NCBI RefSeq assembly: GCF_022788635.1
Contig: NZ_CP076024.1
Span: 4,131,503-4,195,502, forward strand
Reading direction: 5' to 3'
Source: Methylobacter sp. S3L5C
GTDB lineage: Bacteria > Pseudomonadota > Gammaproteobacteria > Methylococcales > Methylomonadaceae
DNA: 64,000 bases
In this document: positions 26,312 to 37,617 of the stretch, piece after piece
How the letters are laid out: the number at the start of each line of letters is the position of its first letter
How positions within the stretch are numbered: position 1 is the first letter of the stretch
Notes under the pieces: generated by a model
What the model was told of the DNA's origin: nothing
Databases searched by the model: none
What the model saw: the letters and a program-made list of their open reading frames with translations, nothing else
Translations under genes and position numbers: made by a program

Positions 26312-26786
26312 TGCGGCCTCCTTTTTCAATTAAATATTCAGGCACCAAACGCGCTTTACTCATCGCATCAAAAGGCACCTCATAAATCTGTTCGCCTTCC
26401 TGAAGCGTAATAATATCATCTTCAACTTTTTTTATCAGGGCGGTAATTTTTCTTCGGCCACCTATTGCTTTAAATAGATTAACCAATACCATACTGCCGA
26501 TAAATTGTTCAAACTGACTTATCTTAAAAAACGGTCTGTCTCCACCCGGAGAAGATACTTCTAACTGATAGTTGCCTTGTATGGGATCTTCCACATCCAA
26601 AACACCACTAATTTGGTGACTGACTTTAGTGCAGTCTTCAACCAAAATACCATTTTCACTATCAATATAAATTCTTAACAAGCCATGCTGTGGATGCGGG
26701 TTATAGTCAATACCAACACACTCATAACCCAAGCCTTCAACAATTGGCTCGATTAAGTTGACCAAATGCTCAGGAGCCTGTTTCAT
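26301..26786 (-). CDS. rimP: Ribosome maturation factor RimP
   Basis: ATG 26786 gives [22 protein letters not shown] and 161 residues, the usual length and N-terminus. A longer frame to 26843 runs through a terminator hairpin and is rejected. The family motifs include [12 protein letters not shown] near residue 90. RimP assists 30S assembly. It is the first protein gene of the nusA operon and overlaps nusA by 11 nt. Confidence 0.95.
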   Translation of the reverse strand: MKQAPEHLVNLIEPIVEGLGYECVGIDYNPHPQHGLLRIYIDSENGILVEDCTKVSHQISGVLDVEDPIQGNYQLEVSSPGGDRPFFKISQFEQFIGSMVLVNLFKAIGGRRKITALIKKVEDDIITLQEGEQIYEVPFDAMSKARLVPEYLIEKGGRSGK

Positions 26787-26810
26787 GGTTTTCTCACTTA
26801 TTTTCGAACA

Positions 26811-26833
26811 AAAAAAAAGAGCCAAAGGCTCTT
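26811..26833 (-). terminator. Intrinsic terminator between tRNA-fMet and rimP (distal)
   Basis: On the - strand AAGAGCC-TTT-GGCTCTT is followed by an uninterrupted run of T residues. It lies 24 nt before the rimP start, so rimP-nusA transcription from the tRNA promoter must read through it or start after it. Confidence 0.85.
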
Positions 26834-26879
26834 CCATAAACAATCTAATTTTAAGCTTCCCAAAACCGAAGCCCAGAAA

Positions 26880-26902
26880 ATAAAAAACCCCAAAATGGGG
26901 TT
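26880..26902 (-). terminator. Intrinsic terminator just after tRNA-fMet (proximal)
   Basis: On the - strand AACCCCA-TTT-TGGGGTT is followed by TTTTA. It begins 9 nt after the tRNA 3' end. With the distal hairpin it forms a tandem terminator pair. Confidence 0.85.
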
Positions 26903-26910
26903 CTAAAATA

Positions 26911-26987
<77 letters not shown>

Positions 26988-26999
26988 ATTGATTTAGCT

Positions 27000-27027
27000 A
27001 TTATAAGCATTTATCAGAATTTGGCAA
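27000..27027 (-). promoter_or_regulatory. Sigma70-type promoter for tRNA-fMet
   Basis: On the - strand TTGCCA (27027-27022) and TATAAT (27005-27000) are separated by 16 bp. The -10 hexamer is consensus and lies 12 bp before the first tRNA base. Confidence 0.75.
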
Positions 27028-27222
27028 GTGTTTTATAACTTTATTTTTTAAACGGTTAAAAACAAAGCCCGCATCAACCTTTAATAAAAGCAAGTAAACA
27101 GCTTACAACCCTGCATCAACAAGACTTAAGGGATGACTGAAAAAATAAAGAATGGTTTTTTAAATAGTGATCACACCTTATTAATATAGGTGCCAAATTA
27201 AACCTGACACACACTATCAATA

Positions 27223-27387
27223 TTAAGCTTTATTAAAATGATAAACACCGATTAAGAAATCGAGATCCGGATTTTTACGCAACAACCCGGCATGCCAATG
27301 CAAACGCTGGGGATAATACCAGCCATCAGCATCTATAAATGGTGGTTTGGCAATTTGGGGACTTAGCGCCGGAATTCTTGACTCGAA
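27223..27387 (-). pseudogene. Relic of a family 2 glycosyltransferase
   Basis: On the - strand an open stretch of 54 codons follows an in-frame stop and ends in TAA. It contains IDADGWYYPQRLHWHAGLL then RKNPDLDFLIG. This resembles the DADD-W-HP-RL-Q--LL--NPD segment of GT2 enzymes. No start and no N-terminal nucleotide-binding part remain, so it is a gene fragment. It lies in an otherwise empty 610-bp gap. Confidence 0.6.
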
Positions 27388-27499
27388 TTAGAGCCGTTCT
27401 TAACTAAAAAAAAGGGGTTATTGATTTTCAGATAAATGATTTCGATACTAACAGAAATTATTTCTTCGAGAGATTATGGGTAATGAGGCACCTTAAATG

Positions 27500-27540
27500 A
27501 AAAGGGTTTTAGCTGTGATCAACGCATCTAAAACCCTTTT
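27500..27540. terminator. Perfect 13-bp hairpin, probable terminator of the winged-helix gene
   Basis: AAAAGGGTTTTAG (27500-27512) pairs with CTAAAACCCTTTT (27528-27540) around a 15-nt loop. It is 57 bp past the stop of the - strand gene ending at 27598. Confidence 0.65.
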
Positions 27541-27597
27541 ACAGAAAACAATCAAACATCACCGACACAAAAACAGGCGCTCAAAAAGCAGTTGTTG

Positions 27598-27795
27598 TTA
27601 TGTCAAAGAAATGGTTTCTGCACGATTGACTATCTCAAGAGAAACCTTTCCTTCTTGAGCCAGCCAACCGATACCACGTTGAATATTTTTTTCATCTATT
27701 TTAGTTTCCCTGGTTAACTTGGCTATAGTGGTCGCGCCATTTTTATCCAGATACTTCCAGATTTCACCTGCTGTATTGCCTACTATGTCTGACAT
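27598..27795 (-). CDS. Small winged-helix protein (DUF2582 type)
   Basis: The 65-residue protein fits the winged-helix family annotated as DUF2582: GNTAGEIWKYLDKNGATTIAKLTRETKI, then a recognition-helix-like IQRGIGWLAQEGKVSLE. The start is preceded by AAGGTGA at good spacing. Members are small, cytoplasmic and of unknown function; DNA binding is suggested by the fold only. It stands alone between a glycosyltransferase relic and a long non-coding gap. Confidence 0.8.
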   Translation of the reverse strand: MSDIVGNTAGEIWKYLDKNGATTIAKLTRETKIDEKNIQRGIGWLAQEGKVSLEIVNRAETISLT

Positions 27796-28280
27796 ATTAC
27801 TATCACCTTAGAGTCATTAATTAAGTCACAATCGATATTACCCTAAATAAAATCAGGAATAAATAGTTTATTTTATCTCCCACAGGATATTGAGTAGCAG
27901 CTCTATCAACTCTATCCTCTAATAGATACTCTGCCGCAATTAGTATAGCTATTCAGGCCGACTTTGTCTTTGCAGATATAAATAAATTAGCTATGAAACC
28001 TCAATTGCATCAATATCACAGAGAATTTAAGCAAAAGACTTTGCCGCCCAAAATATTGCCAAAGGTTCGCGCTATTTAATAACGCACTTATCAAATACCC
28101 TTCTATTTGTGAAATTTCCCAGTCAAGGTATTTTCCATTCCCTGACACTCCTCCCAAGCGTAAATTCTGAAAAACCAATGACTCTATTAATATACGAAAT
28201 TTTTTCGTGTCTTTGGTACTTTTCGTGGATAAACTGACGTTTTTAGATTTAATCATGCTGCACTATAAAAACCTATCCCG
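27796..28280. other. Gap with a copy of the ACGAA-rich repeat
   Basis: No convincing gene is visible in this 485-bp AT-rich stretch. A - strand frame (27987-28256) exists, but its first residues (LSTKSTKDTKKF) are the translation of an ACGAA-type repeat at 28195-28231. Promoters for the flanking divergent genes must lie here. Confidence 0.5.
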
Positions 28281-28919
28281 ATGAAAGAGCAAGAAGGTGT
28301 CATAAAATATCAATTGCAGCATATGCAAAAGCCTATCAAGGAAACTTTTTCATTTAATGAAATTAATGCCTGGCGCACTATTATTTTTCGTCTTGGCCTT
28401 ATTGGACAGGATCCTGATCGCTATAACAATCTTGGTTTTGGCAATATCAGTCAACGACTTTACCCCCTAAGTAGTCAGTTTATTATTAGCGGCACGCAAA
28501 CAGGATCTATTGAACAGTTAAATCCGGAACATTATTGCCTGGTTATCAACGCAGATCCCCGAAAAAACCGGCTTTCATCATGCGGACTGAAGAAACCTTC
28601 ATCTGAAGCACTGACTCATGCAAGCATTTATGCCCAAGACAATACCATACAGGCCGTTATTCATGTGCATAGCCCTGAATTATGGAGCTGTACTGCCGCG
28701 CTTAAGCTAACCCATATCCCCACAGACATTCCTTATGGCACGGTTGCAATGGCTACCGCCGTTGAGCAGCTATTTCAAACTGGTCAGTTACAACAAACAC
28801 CCCTATTTACCATGTTGGGACATAAAGATGGAGTCGTTGCTTTTGGCAAAAACATGCAAGAAGCAGCATGGATATTGATAAAGTATTTATCATTGGCTAT
28901 CAGTACGGCAAAGCAATAG
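28281..28919 (+). CDS. Class II aldolase/adducin-family protein
   Basis: The 212-residue protein has the class II aldolase fold signatures: NNLGFGNISQRL, then PSSEALTHASIY with the catalytic-type Glu, VIHVHSPELW with two zinc-ligand His, and a later GHKDGVVAFG carrying the third His. Relatives include L-fuculose-phosphate aldolase and methylthioribulose-1-phosphate dehydratase. The substrate cannot be told from sequence, and no salvage-pathway gene lies nearby. An in-frame ATG 14 codons in (MQKPIKE) is an alternative start. It appears monocistronic and precedes the nqr operon by 320 bp. Confidence 0.8.
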   Translation: MKEQEGVIKYQLQHMQKPIKETFSFNEINAWRTIIFRLGLIGQDPDRYNNLGFGNISQRLYPLSSQFIISGTQTGSIEQLNPEHYCLVINADPRKNRLSSCGLKKPSSEALTHASIYAQDNTIQAVIHVHSPELWSCTAALKLTHIPTDIPYGTVAMATAVEQLFQTGQLQQTPLFTMLGHKDGVVAFGKNMQEAAWILIKYLSLAISTAKQ

Positions 28920-30588
<1,669 letters not shown>

Positions 30589-30589
<1 letters not shown>

Positions 30590-31791
30590 TGTCGGCTAGA
30601 GAAATTTTAGATAGCATAGAGCCGCATTTTACAAAAGGTGGTCGATTAGAAAAGTATTACGGTCTCTATGAGATGGTCGATACCTTTATATATACGCCCG
30701 CTGATGTAACACGCGGCACTACCCATGTTCGTGACGGTAATGACCTGAAGCGAACCATGACTTTTGTGGTTATAGCAACGCTGTTTTGTGTATTGATGGC
30801 GATGTATAACACCGGATATCAAGCCAATTTGGCAATGGAATCCATGGGTCTGGAAAAAATTGATAACTGGCGCAGTGTCCCGATGATGTTATTCGGATAT
30901 AGCACTATGAATCCGTTTTCTAACCTGGCTCATGGCGCCTTATACTTTTTACCTATTTATATCACCACGTTGGCTATCGGCGGTATTTGGGAAGTATTAT
31001 TTGCTACCGTTCGTGGCCATGAAGTCAATGAAGGCTTTTTGGTTTCATCCATGTTATACGCTTTGATTATGCCGCCTGATATGCCTCTATGGCAGGTAGC
31101 GCTGGGTATTTCATTCGGCATCGTGATTGGTAAGGAAGTTTTTGGCGGTACCGGCAAAAACTTTTTAAATCCTGCGCTGACCGGACGGGCATTTTTATAC
31201 TTTGCTTACCCCGCCTCAATGACTGGTGATTCTGTATGGATCGCAGTTGATGGCTATACCCGGGCAACGCCTTTAGGTCTGGCGGCAAACGGTGGTCTTG
31301 ACGCTGTTTACGCAGCTGATTATAGCTGGATGCAAACATTTTTTGGTTTTGAGCCTGGCTGTTTGGGTGAAACATCAACTCTGGCCATTTTAATAGGTGC
31401 CGCATTCCTGCTGTATACCCGTGTTGCGTCCTATCGCATTATGGGTGGTGTATTTGCCGGTATGGTCGCTATCGCTACGCTGTTTAACTTTGTTGGCAGC
31501 GATACCAACCCCATGTTTGCCCTGCCCTGGTATTGGCATTTAACGATGGGCGGTTTTGCTTTCGGTATGGTTTATATGGCCACTGATCCGGTAAGTGCGG
31601 CAATGACTAATAAAGGTCGTTGGATATTTGGCGCATTAGTCGGCGGTATGACCGTGTTAATCAGAGTCGTCAATCCTGCCTTTCCGGAAGGAATTATGCT
31701 GGCTATTCTGTTTTCAAACATGTTTGCACCGACGATTGATTACTTCGTCATTCAGGCCAATATTAGAAGAAGGGTGAAACGTCATGCCTAA
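30589..31791 (+). CDS. nqrB: Na+-NQR subunit B
   Basis: The 400-residue integral membrane protein has about ten hydrophobic helices. It contains the covalent FMN attachment region DGYTRATPLG (about residues 217-226), where a threonine holds FMN by a phosphoester, as known for NqrB. The C-terminus ends in a basic RRRVKR segment. It follows nqrA with a 1-nt overlap and overlaps nqrC by 8 nt. Confidence 0.97.
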
Positions 31792-32719
31792 TAATAAAAA
31801 GTCTTGTAAACAGATGGAAAAATTGTGTACTGCACTCAATAATAATGAGTACTATCAAAAATTTGATGCTTATAAAAACAAAGTTCTTGCTTTAGGTAAC
31901 GATAGTCTGGAAAAGACAATTGCAATTGCAGTTGCGTTGTGTCTGGTCTGCGCGGTTCTGGTTTCATTTGCGGCGGTTGCATTAAAACCCCTACAAATAG
32001 ATAACAAAGCAGCGGATATGAAGCAGAATATTCTTGATGTTGCCGGCTTGCTGGAAGAAGGCGCGGATATAAATTCGGCATTTGCAGAAAAAATTGAAGC
32101 AAAAATCGTTGACCTGGAAACAGGCGATTATGTTGAAAATATCGATGTCGCTGAATTTGATCAACGTAAAGCGGCAAAAGATCCTGCTCAAAGCGTTGCC
32201 ATCCCAAAAGATAAAGATATTGCCCATATCCGGGTAAAATCCAAATATGCCAAAGTTTTTTTGGTTAAAGAAGGCGATGTGACTAAATCCATTATTCTGC
32301 CTATGCATGGTTATGGATTATGGTCTACCTTGTATGGTTTCCTTTCTTTGGATCCTGATGGTCAAACCGTACAAAGCATCAACTTTTACGATCAAGCTGA
32401 AACTCCAGGATTAGGTGGTGAAGTTGTTAATCCTAACTGGCGTGCATTATGGAAAGGCAAGAAAGTTTATGCTGAAACTGATCAACCGTCATCAGAAAAA
32501 GGTTTAATTACTGAAGCTGATATCGGCGAACCTGCCTTAAGTTTAATTAAAGGCGTGGTAGATAAAACCAAACCTGGTTCTCAATATCAGGTAGATGGTC
32601 TGGCTGGTGCGACTTTAACCAGTACCGGCGTGACTAATCTGGTTAGATACTGGATGAGTGATGAAGGTTTTGCACCGTATTTGAAAAAAGTAAGAACGGT
32701 TAAACAGGTGAAATCATGA
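31784..32719 (+). CDS. nqrC: Na+-NQR subunit C with N-terminal extension
   Basis: The 311-residue protein has a single N-terminal membrane helix (about 46-66) and a periplasmic FMN-binding domain with the attachment motif GATLTST near residue 284. Usual NqrC proteins are about 250-270 residues and begin just before the helix. Here about 40 extra, mostly polar residues precede it, with two Cys. The ATG 31784 is supported by a GAAGGGTG ribosome site and overlaps nqrB by 8 nt, so the extension seems real. ATG 31814 is a shorter option. Confidence 0.95.
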   Translation: MPNNKKSCKQMEKLCTALNNNEYYQKFDAYKNKVLALGNDSLEKTIAIAVALCLVCAVLVSFAAVALKPLQIDNKAADMKQNILDVAGLLEEGADINSAFAEKIEAKIVDLETGDYVENIDVAEFDQRKAAKDPAQSVAIPKDKDIAHIRVKSKYAKVFLVKEGDVTKSIILPMHGYGLWSTLYGFLSLDPDGQTVQSINFYDQAETPGLGGEVVNPNWRALWKGKKVYAETDQPSSEKGLITEADIGEPALSLIKGVVDKTKPGSQYQVDGLAGATLTSTGVTNLVRYWMSDEGFAPYLKKVRTVKQVKS

Positions 32720-33396
32720 GCGCAATTTTAAATGATGAAACAAAAAAAGTATTAACTGCACCACTGGTTAACGATAATCCTATTACTTTGCAGGTTCTGG
32801 GTATTTGTTCAGCGTTGGCGGTTACTTCACAAATGTCAACATCGCTGATTATGGCGCTTGCCTTGACTTTGGTAACGGCATTTTCGAGTGCGGCAATTAG
32901 TGCGATTAGAAACCATATTCCAAGCAGTATCCGGATTATTGTCCAAATGACCATTATTGCTTCATTGGTTATTGTGGTTGATCAACTATTAAAAGCTTTT
33001 GCTTATGATGTCAGCAAACAGTTATCAGTATTTGTTGGTTTGATTATTACCAACTGTATCGTTATGGGACGTGCTGAAGGTTATGCGATGAAAAATCCGC
33101 CTTTAGAAAGCTTCATGGATGGTATCGGTAATGGTCTGGGCTATAGTTTGATATTGATTATCGTGGCATTTTTTAGAGAAACTTTGGGCTCAGGTAAATT
33201 ATTGGGCATAGAAGTCTTCAAGCTGACAAAAGATGGCGGCTGGTACGATCCTAACGGTTTAATGTTATTGCCGCCCAGTGCTTTCTTTATTATTGGTTTG
33301 ATTATCTGGAGTGTCCGTCAGTGGAAACCCACTCAAGCTGAAAAGGTAGAATTCAAGATTATGGCGATTGCTCATGGTGAAGGAGGACATCACTAA
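32716..33396 (+). CDS. nqrD: Na+-NQR subunit D
   Basis: The 226-residue protein has six hydrophobic helices and the NqrD/RnfE-type motifs [15 protein letters not shown] and [16 protein letters not shown]. The first holds a Cys that with NqrE ligates a membrane-buried iron centre. It overlaps nqrC by 4 nt (ATGA) and nqrE by 1 nt. Confidence 0.97.
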   Translation: MSAILNDETKKVLTAPLVNDNPITLQVLGICSALAVTSQMSTSLIMALALTLVTAFSSAAISAIRNHIPSSIRIIVQMTIIASLVIVVDQLLKAFAYDVSKQLSVFVGLIITNCIVMGRAEGYAMKNPPLESFMDGIGNGLGYSLILIIVAFFRETLGSGKLLGIEVFKLTKDGGWYDPNGLMLLPPSAFFIIGLIIWSVRQWKPTQAEKVEFKIMAIAHGEGGHH

Positions 33397-34004
33397 TGGA
33401 AGCTTATATTAGTTTATTTGTTAAGGCAGTCTTTATTGAAAACCTGGCGCTTTCCTTCTTTTTGGGAATGTGTACGTTTATAGCGGTATCAAAAAAGATT
33501 GCTACGGCGATGGGTTTGGGTATTGCCGTTATGGTAGTGCAAGCCATTACGGTACCCGCCAACAATATCGTTTACCATGCCTTGTTGAAAGAAGATGCCC
33601 TGTCCTGGATAGGAATAAAAGGCGTTGATTTAAGCTTTTTGGCACTATTAAGCTGTATTGGCATGATCGCTGCCTTGGTACAAATTCTTGAAATGATTTT
33701 AGATAAATTCTTTCCAGCTTTGTATCACGCCTTAGGCGTATTTCTACCTTTAATTACAGTAAACTGCGCAATTCTTGGCGGTAGTTTATTTATGATTGAA
33801 CGGGACTATAATTTCGGCGAAAGCGTTACTTACGGCGTAGGCAGTGGTTTGGGCTGGGCATTGGCTATTACTGTTATGGCGGGTGTACGCGAAAAACTTA
33901 AATACAGTGATATTCCAGCCGGACTGCAAGGCCTGGGCATAACTTTTATTACCGCAGGTCTGATGTCGCTTGGCTTCATGGCTTTCTCCGGAATCCAACT
34001 TTAA
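33396..34004 (+). CDS. nqrE: Na+-NQR subunit E
   Basis: The 202-residue protein has six hydrophobic helices and the NqrE/RnfA motifs [21 protein letters not shown] and [11 protein letters not shown], with the Cys used for the NqrD/NqrE iron site. It starts at TAATG overlapping nqrD and is followed by nqrF after 14 bp. Confidence 0.97.
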   Translation: MEAYISLFVKAVFIENLALSFFLGMCTFIAVSKKIATAMGLGIAVMVVQAITVPANNIVYHALLKEDALSWIGIKGVDLSFLALLSCIGMIAALVQILEMILDKFFPALYHALGVFLPLITVNCAILGGSLFMIERDYNFGESVTYGVGSGLGWALAITVMAGVREKLKYSDIPAGLQGLGITFITAGLMSLGFMAFSGIQL

Positions 34005-34018
34005 GAAGGTAGCTTATA

Positions 34019-35239
34019 ATGCTGGAAATTCTATTAGGGATCATCATTTTCACGGCTTTTGTTATAGCACTGGTATTTGTAATTATCGGCGCTAAAAGCA
34101 AATTGGTCGCGGAAGGAGATGTTGAGATCCTGATCAATAATGAAAAGAAAATTCATGTCCCAGTCGGCTCAAAACTGTTAACTGCTTTGGCAGATAATGG
34201 TTTATTTGTTTCGTCAGCCTGTGGTGGTGGCGGTACCTGTGCTCAGTGTAAAGTTGTCGTTCATTCAGGTGGCGGTGAGATTTTACCTACTGAACTGACT
34301 CATATTACCAAACGCGAAGCCGCTCATGGCGAACGTCTTTCTTGTCAGGTCTCGGTAAAACATGACATGAGCATAGAAGTTGAAGATGAAGTATTTGGTG
34401 TTAAAAAATGGGAATGTACTGTTAAGTCAAATAACAACGTTGCGACTTTTATTAAAGAACTGGTACTTCAATTACCTGAAGGCGAAGAAATCAAATATAA
34501 GGCAGGCGGTTATATTCAAATTGAATGTCCTGCGCACATTGCCAAATACAGTGATTTTAACGTTGAAGAAAGATTTCATGAGGATTGGGATAAATTCAAG
34601 ATATGGCGTTATGTTTCTGAAGTGAAACAACCGGCATTACGCGCCTATTCAATGGCAAGTTATCCTGAAGAAAAAGAAATCATGCTGAACGTTCGTATCG
34701 CGACACCACCTCCCGGTGCACCCGATAGCGTACCGCCAGGTATCATGTCATCTTATATCTTTAGTTTAAAACCCGGTGACAAATGTATTATTTCAGGACC
34801 TTATGGTGAATTCTATGCCAAAGATACTGAAGCAGAAATGGTCTTTGTTGGTGGCGGTGCCGGTATGGCACCTATGCGCTCACACCTTTTTGATCTGTTA
34901 CGCAGGCTTAAATCCAAACGTAAAATCACTTTCTGGTACGGCGCACGTAGTAAACGTGAAATGTTCTATGTAGAAGATTTTGACATGCTGGCCAGAGAAA
35001 ATGATAATTTTGAATGGCATGTTGCGTTATCCGATCCACTGCCAAATGAAGAATGGGATGGTTATAAAGGCTTTATTCATAATATTCTTTATGAAGAATT
35101 CATTAAAAACCATCCAGCGCCAGAAGATTGTGAGTTCTATATGTGCGGACCTCCAATCATGAATACATCTGTTATCAATATGTTGATTGATAACGGTGTA
35201 GAGCCGGAAAACATTATGTTGGATGACTTTGGTGGTTAA
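34019..35239 (+). CDS. nqrF: Na+-NQR subunit F (NADH-oxidising)
   Basis: The 406-residue protein has one N-terminal membrane helix (about 3-25), a [2Fe-2S] ferredoxin domain with C-x5-C-x2-C ([10 protein letters not shown]) and a later Cys in LSCQ, an FAD domain with RAYSMASYP and an NADH domain with [12 protein letters not shown]. It takes electrons from NADH and ends the operon 58 bp before a strong terminator. No apbE or nqrM gene follows in the window. Confidence 0.97.
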   Translation: MLEILLGIIIFTAFVIALVFVIIGAKSKLVAEGDVEILINNEKKIHVPVGSKLLTALADNGLFVSSACGGGGTCAQCKVVVHSGGGEILPTELTHITKREAAHGERLSCQVSVKHDMSIEVEDEVFGVKKWECTVKSNNNVATFIKELVLQLPEGEEIKYKAGGYIQIECPAHIAKYSDFNVEERFHEDWDKFKIWRYVSEVKQPALRAYSMASYPEEKEIMLNVRIATPPPGAPDSVPPGIMSSYIFSLKPGDKCIISGPYGEFYAKDTEAEMVFVGGGAGMAPMRSHLFDLLRRLKSKRKITFWYGARSKREMFYVEDFDMLARENDNFEWHVALSDPLPNEEWDGYKGFIHNILYEEFIKNHPAPEDCEFYMCGPPIMNTSVINMLIDNGVEPENIMLDDFGG

Positions 35240-35297
35240 ATAATACGCTGTCTTCTCCCTTGAATAATTGTTGTTTTAGGGAGAGCAAAGTATCGAT

Positions 35298-35338
35298 AAA
35301 AAAATGGGGATAAGCGAAAGCATTATCCCCATTTTTTT
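35298..35338 (+). terminator. Strong intrinsic terminator of the nqr operon
   Basis: AAAAAAATGGGGATAA (35298-35313) pairs with TTATCCCCATTTTTTT (35323-35338). The loop can form an extra GC-GAAA-GC tetraloop. It carries A and T runs, so it can work in both directions. Confidence 0.93.
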
Positions 35339-35339
35339 G

Positions 35340-35693
35340 TCTGCCACAGACTCTCGGAAATTACATGCTCAACTCACGTCGCTGTAAGCTTATACAGATA
35401 CTATCCCTTCAAAGGCTGTATCTATTGGTATCGAAATTATTTATCTAAGAATCGGTAAAAATAAACCTCGGGAATATGACAGTCCCTGCTCTATCTTTAA
35501 AAAAATTTTCCACTACATGTGGCTTTAAAAACATACCAATAATATCTCTTAATCTCTCAAAGAGATGGTATTTGTATAGGCTTAACAAGACGCGTAGTGG
35601 AAATTTAATTCCTGAAAATCTATAGCCGTTATAATAGCCAATAAATAAAATTTATTAATAACCCGATTTCCTTAAGTACGAGCATTATTTACC
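35340..35693. other. Gap after nqr terminator with a diverged dispersed repeat
   Basis: No gene is seen. Words at 35400-35435 and 35570-35635 recur, in order, at 14038-14125. The promoter of the following membrane protein must lie near the end of this gap. Confidence 0.4.
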
Positions 35694-36206
35694 ATGAATT
35701 TATTAATCAAATACCTTTCGCTTTGTTGGTTCAAAAATAATCCAGCTGATTTATTTCCATCAAAATCGTTTATGTGGAAAACCGTGGTGTTTTATCTTAT
35801 TTCCGGCATTATTGTTGAAGGTCTTATTGCCGACCCTGCCGATGGCTCACTGGAAGTCTCATTGCGAGCTATCATGGCGCTTTCATCGATAGCCCTGCTG
35901 TTATTAATCATCAAAAAACGGCACTATTTTAGCCAACTATTTACGGCTATTTTTATCTGCGAAAATTTTATTATGACTTTGGCCATTGGTGCCGAAGCAT
36001 TGGATTTTGTCATGGTAATGAACCACAACGAATATCGGGAAATAATATCGATTTCTTTAGCAGTGTTATTGGTCAGCTGGTATATTGCCATTGTCAGTTA
36101 TATTTTTAGACAACTGTTAGAATTTAAAATGAGTACCAGCATTATTTCCGCCTTTAGCTATTTTATTTTAACTTACGGTATTCCCATGCTGTTCATGGAT
36201 ATATAA
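35694..36206 (+). CDS. Hypothetical inner-membrane protein, four or five helices
   Basis: The 170-residue protein has hydrophobic stretches at about 29-45, 57-73, 80-100, 117-137 and 150-168. The N-terminal 25 residues (LCWFKNNPADLFPSKSFMWKT) are polar and could face the cytoplasm. I do not recognise a family. It is separated from nqrF by a strong terminator and is probably expressed alone. Confidence 0.7.
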   Translation: MNLLIKYLSLCWFKNNPADLFPSKSFMWKTVVFYLISGIIVEGLIADPADGSLEVSLRAIMALSSIALLLLIIKKRHYFSQLFTAIFICENFIMTLAIGAEALDFVMVMNHNEYREIISISLAVLLVSWYIAIVSYIFRQLLEFKMSTSIISAFSYFILTYGIPMLFMDI

Positions 36207-36328
36207 ATAAAATACTACAGCTTTTACACAATCGGCTTTGGCGAACCCTTAAAAAGATCAGGAGGCATTGGTTTCAAGGCTATTCAGGACAGTCAAGTTA
36301 TTGAAAGATTTTTTGGTAAATGAATTGC

Positions 36329-36961
36329 TTATTTGTTGATAATTTTAAAGCAACAAACAGCACCACCTTTTGCCATACACTCTACATGATCAATATTCTT
36401 ATCCAGTAACGAAGAAATTAATGTTCTATCAAACTCACAAATTTCTTCGTGTTTTTGAGCAAGGTCATGATAAATACAGTTACGGGCTTCAATAGTGGGC
36501 TCATTTCTATCGGGGTCGGTAATAATCCTCGCATCAAAACCCAAGCTATCCATCACTTTCAATAATGCCTCAATCCGCTCATTAGTCTGTTTTCCTTCAA
36601 ATTGAGGCAACAAAGTTTGTGACAGATTACTACCCAACCTATGCAGATAACGCTGAAAAGCTTCAGACCCTATTTCGTTTTTCATATCAGTAAGCATGAG
36701 TTCAGAAAACCACGCGTATTGCTTTGGAAAACTGTTAATGCCGGCTTCGGTCAGAATAAAGCTACGTACCGGCCGACCAGCTGTCTTATTGAGCACTCCA
36801 GGCTGTATGTAACCGTCTCTTTCCAACACAATAAAATGTTGCTGTACCGCGTTACGGGAAATATCCAATGCAGTAGCAACTTCATCAATACTTAACCCGG
36901 CTTTTTTTTCCAACAGCAATTTTAAAATTTGCTGTTGGCGTGGTCTGGCTTTATCCACCAT
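36329..36961 (-). CDS. SufR-like winged-helix regulator with cluster-type cysteines
   Basis: The 210-residue protein has an N-terminal winged helix-turn-helix (about 8-75: ILKLLLEKKAGLSIDEVATALDISRNAVQQHFIVLERDGYI). In the C-terminal part, Cys occur in ARNCIYHDLA, EEICEFDR, HVECMAKGG and AVCCFKI. This arrangement is like that of SufR-type regulators, in which cysteines hold an [Fe-S] cluster. It is divergent from the truncated haemoglobin gene across 176 bp, so it probably controls that gene and the reductase in response to NO, oxygen or cluster status. The signal is inference. Confidence 0.8.
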   Translation of the reverse strand: MVDKARPRQQQILKLLLEKKAGLSIDEVATALDISRNAVQQHFIVLERDGYIQPGVLNKTAGRPVRSFILTEAGINSFPKQYAWFSELMLTDMKNEIGSEAFQRYLHRLGSNLSQTLLPQFEGKQTNERIEALLKVMDSLGFDARIITDPDRNEPTIEARNCIYHDLAQKHEEICEFDRTLISSLLDKNIDHVECMAKGGAVCCFKIINK

Positions 36962-36992
36962 AAAAATCCCTTCTTTTAATTTGCTTTATAAC

Positions 36993-37021
36993 TTAAAGCA
37001 TAGCAGAAAATGCTGCTTTAA
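36993..37021. promoter_or_regulatory. Inverted repeat, candidate operator of the regulator
   Basis: TTAAAGCA (36993-37000) and TGCTTTAA (37014-37021) are exact complements around 13 bp, within the divergent promoter region 36962-37137. A second imperfect TAAC/GTTA pair lies near 37030-37060. Confidence 0.5.
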
Positions 37022-37137
37022 ATACTAAAATTTGATATAACATATTTATATTGTATAAGTTAAATCGATTTGTTATTATTTTCCTGTAGTCAATCCAGTT
37101 TGGTTACATTTTGGCAAAAAAAATTGAGGCAATAATA

Positions 37138-37539
37138 ATGACTGACACACAAAACCATGAGGAAGCAATAGTGAGTAAAACGCTTTATGACAGACTAGGC
37201 GGAGAACCGGCAGTTAATGTAGCCGTGGATATTTTTTATCGCAAGGTTCTTAATGACGACCGTATCAACCGTTTTTTCGACGACGTTGACATGGAAACGC
37301 AAGCAGCCAAACAAAAAGCTTTTTTAACCATGGCTTTTGGCGGACCACATAGCTATACCGGCGCAGACATGCGCAAAGGTCATGCGCACCTTGTTAAGAT
37401 GGGCTTGGATGATAGCCATTTCGATGCCGTTGTAGAACATTTAGGCGCTACATTGGTAGAGTTAAATGCACCTCAAGAACTCATCGCTGAAGTCGTGGTA
37501 ATTTGTGAAACCACACGCAACGATATATTAGGTAGATAA
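37138..37539 (+). CDS. Truncated haemoglobin, group I
   Basis: The start ATG 37138 is preceded by GAGG (37126-37129); a TTG frame to 37111 is not supported. The 133-residue protein has the group I trHb core: LYDRLGGEPAVNVAVDIFY, then FLTMAFGGPHSYTGADMRKGHAHLV with the proximal His, and a C-terminal helix to RNDILGR. Such proteins bind O2 and NO and often act in NO dioxygenation. About 12 residues precede the core. A reductase gene follows, which would supply electrons to the heme. Confidence 0.93.
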   Translation: MTDTQNHEEAIVSKTLYDRLGGEPAVNVAVDIFYRKVLNDDRINRFFDDVDMETQAAKQKAFLTMAFGGPHSYTGADMRKGHAHLVKMGLDDSHFDAVVEHLGATLVELNAPQELIAEVVVICETTRNDILGR

Positions 37540-37552
37540 ATACGACAACCCC

Positions 37553-37598
37553 ACTCCATAATATTTTACTTTGACTAATTACCAAAATATTATGGAGT
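37553..37598 (+). repeat. Perfect 15-bp inverted repeat between haemoglobin and reductase genes
   Basis: ACTCCATAATATTTT (37553-37567) is the exact reverse complement of 37584-37598, loop 16 nt. It is AT-rich and followed by CTGTTTTAAG, so it may act as a partial terminator or as a stabilising hairpin that sets the ratio of the two products. Confidence 0.75.
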
Positions 37599-37617
37599 CT
37601 GTTTTAAGTACAGGATC

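Noticed and set aside
27987-28256. - strand reading frame of 89 codons
   Set aside because: Its N-terminal residues are the translation of the ACGAA-type dispersed repeat, there is no ribosome-binding site, and the rest resembles no protein I know.
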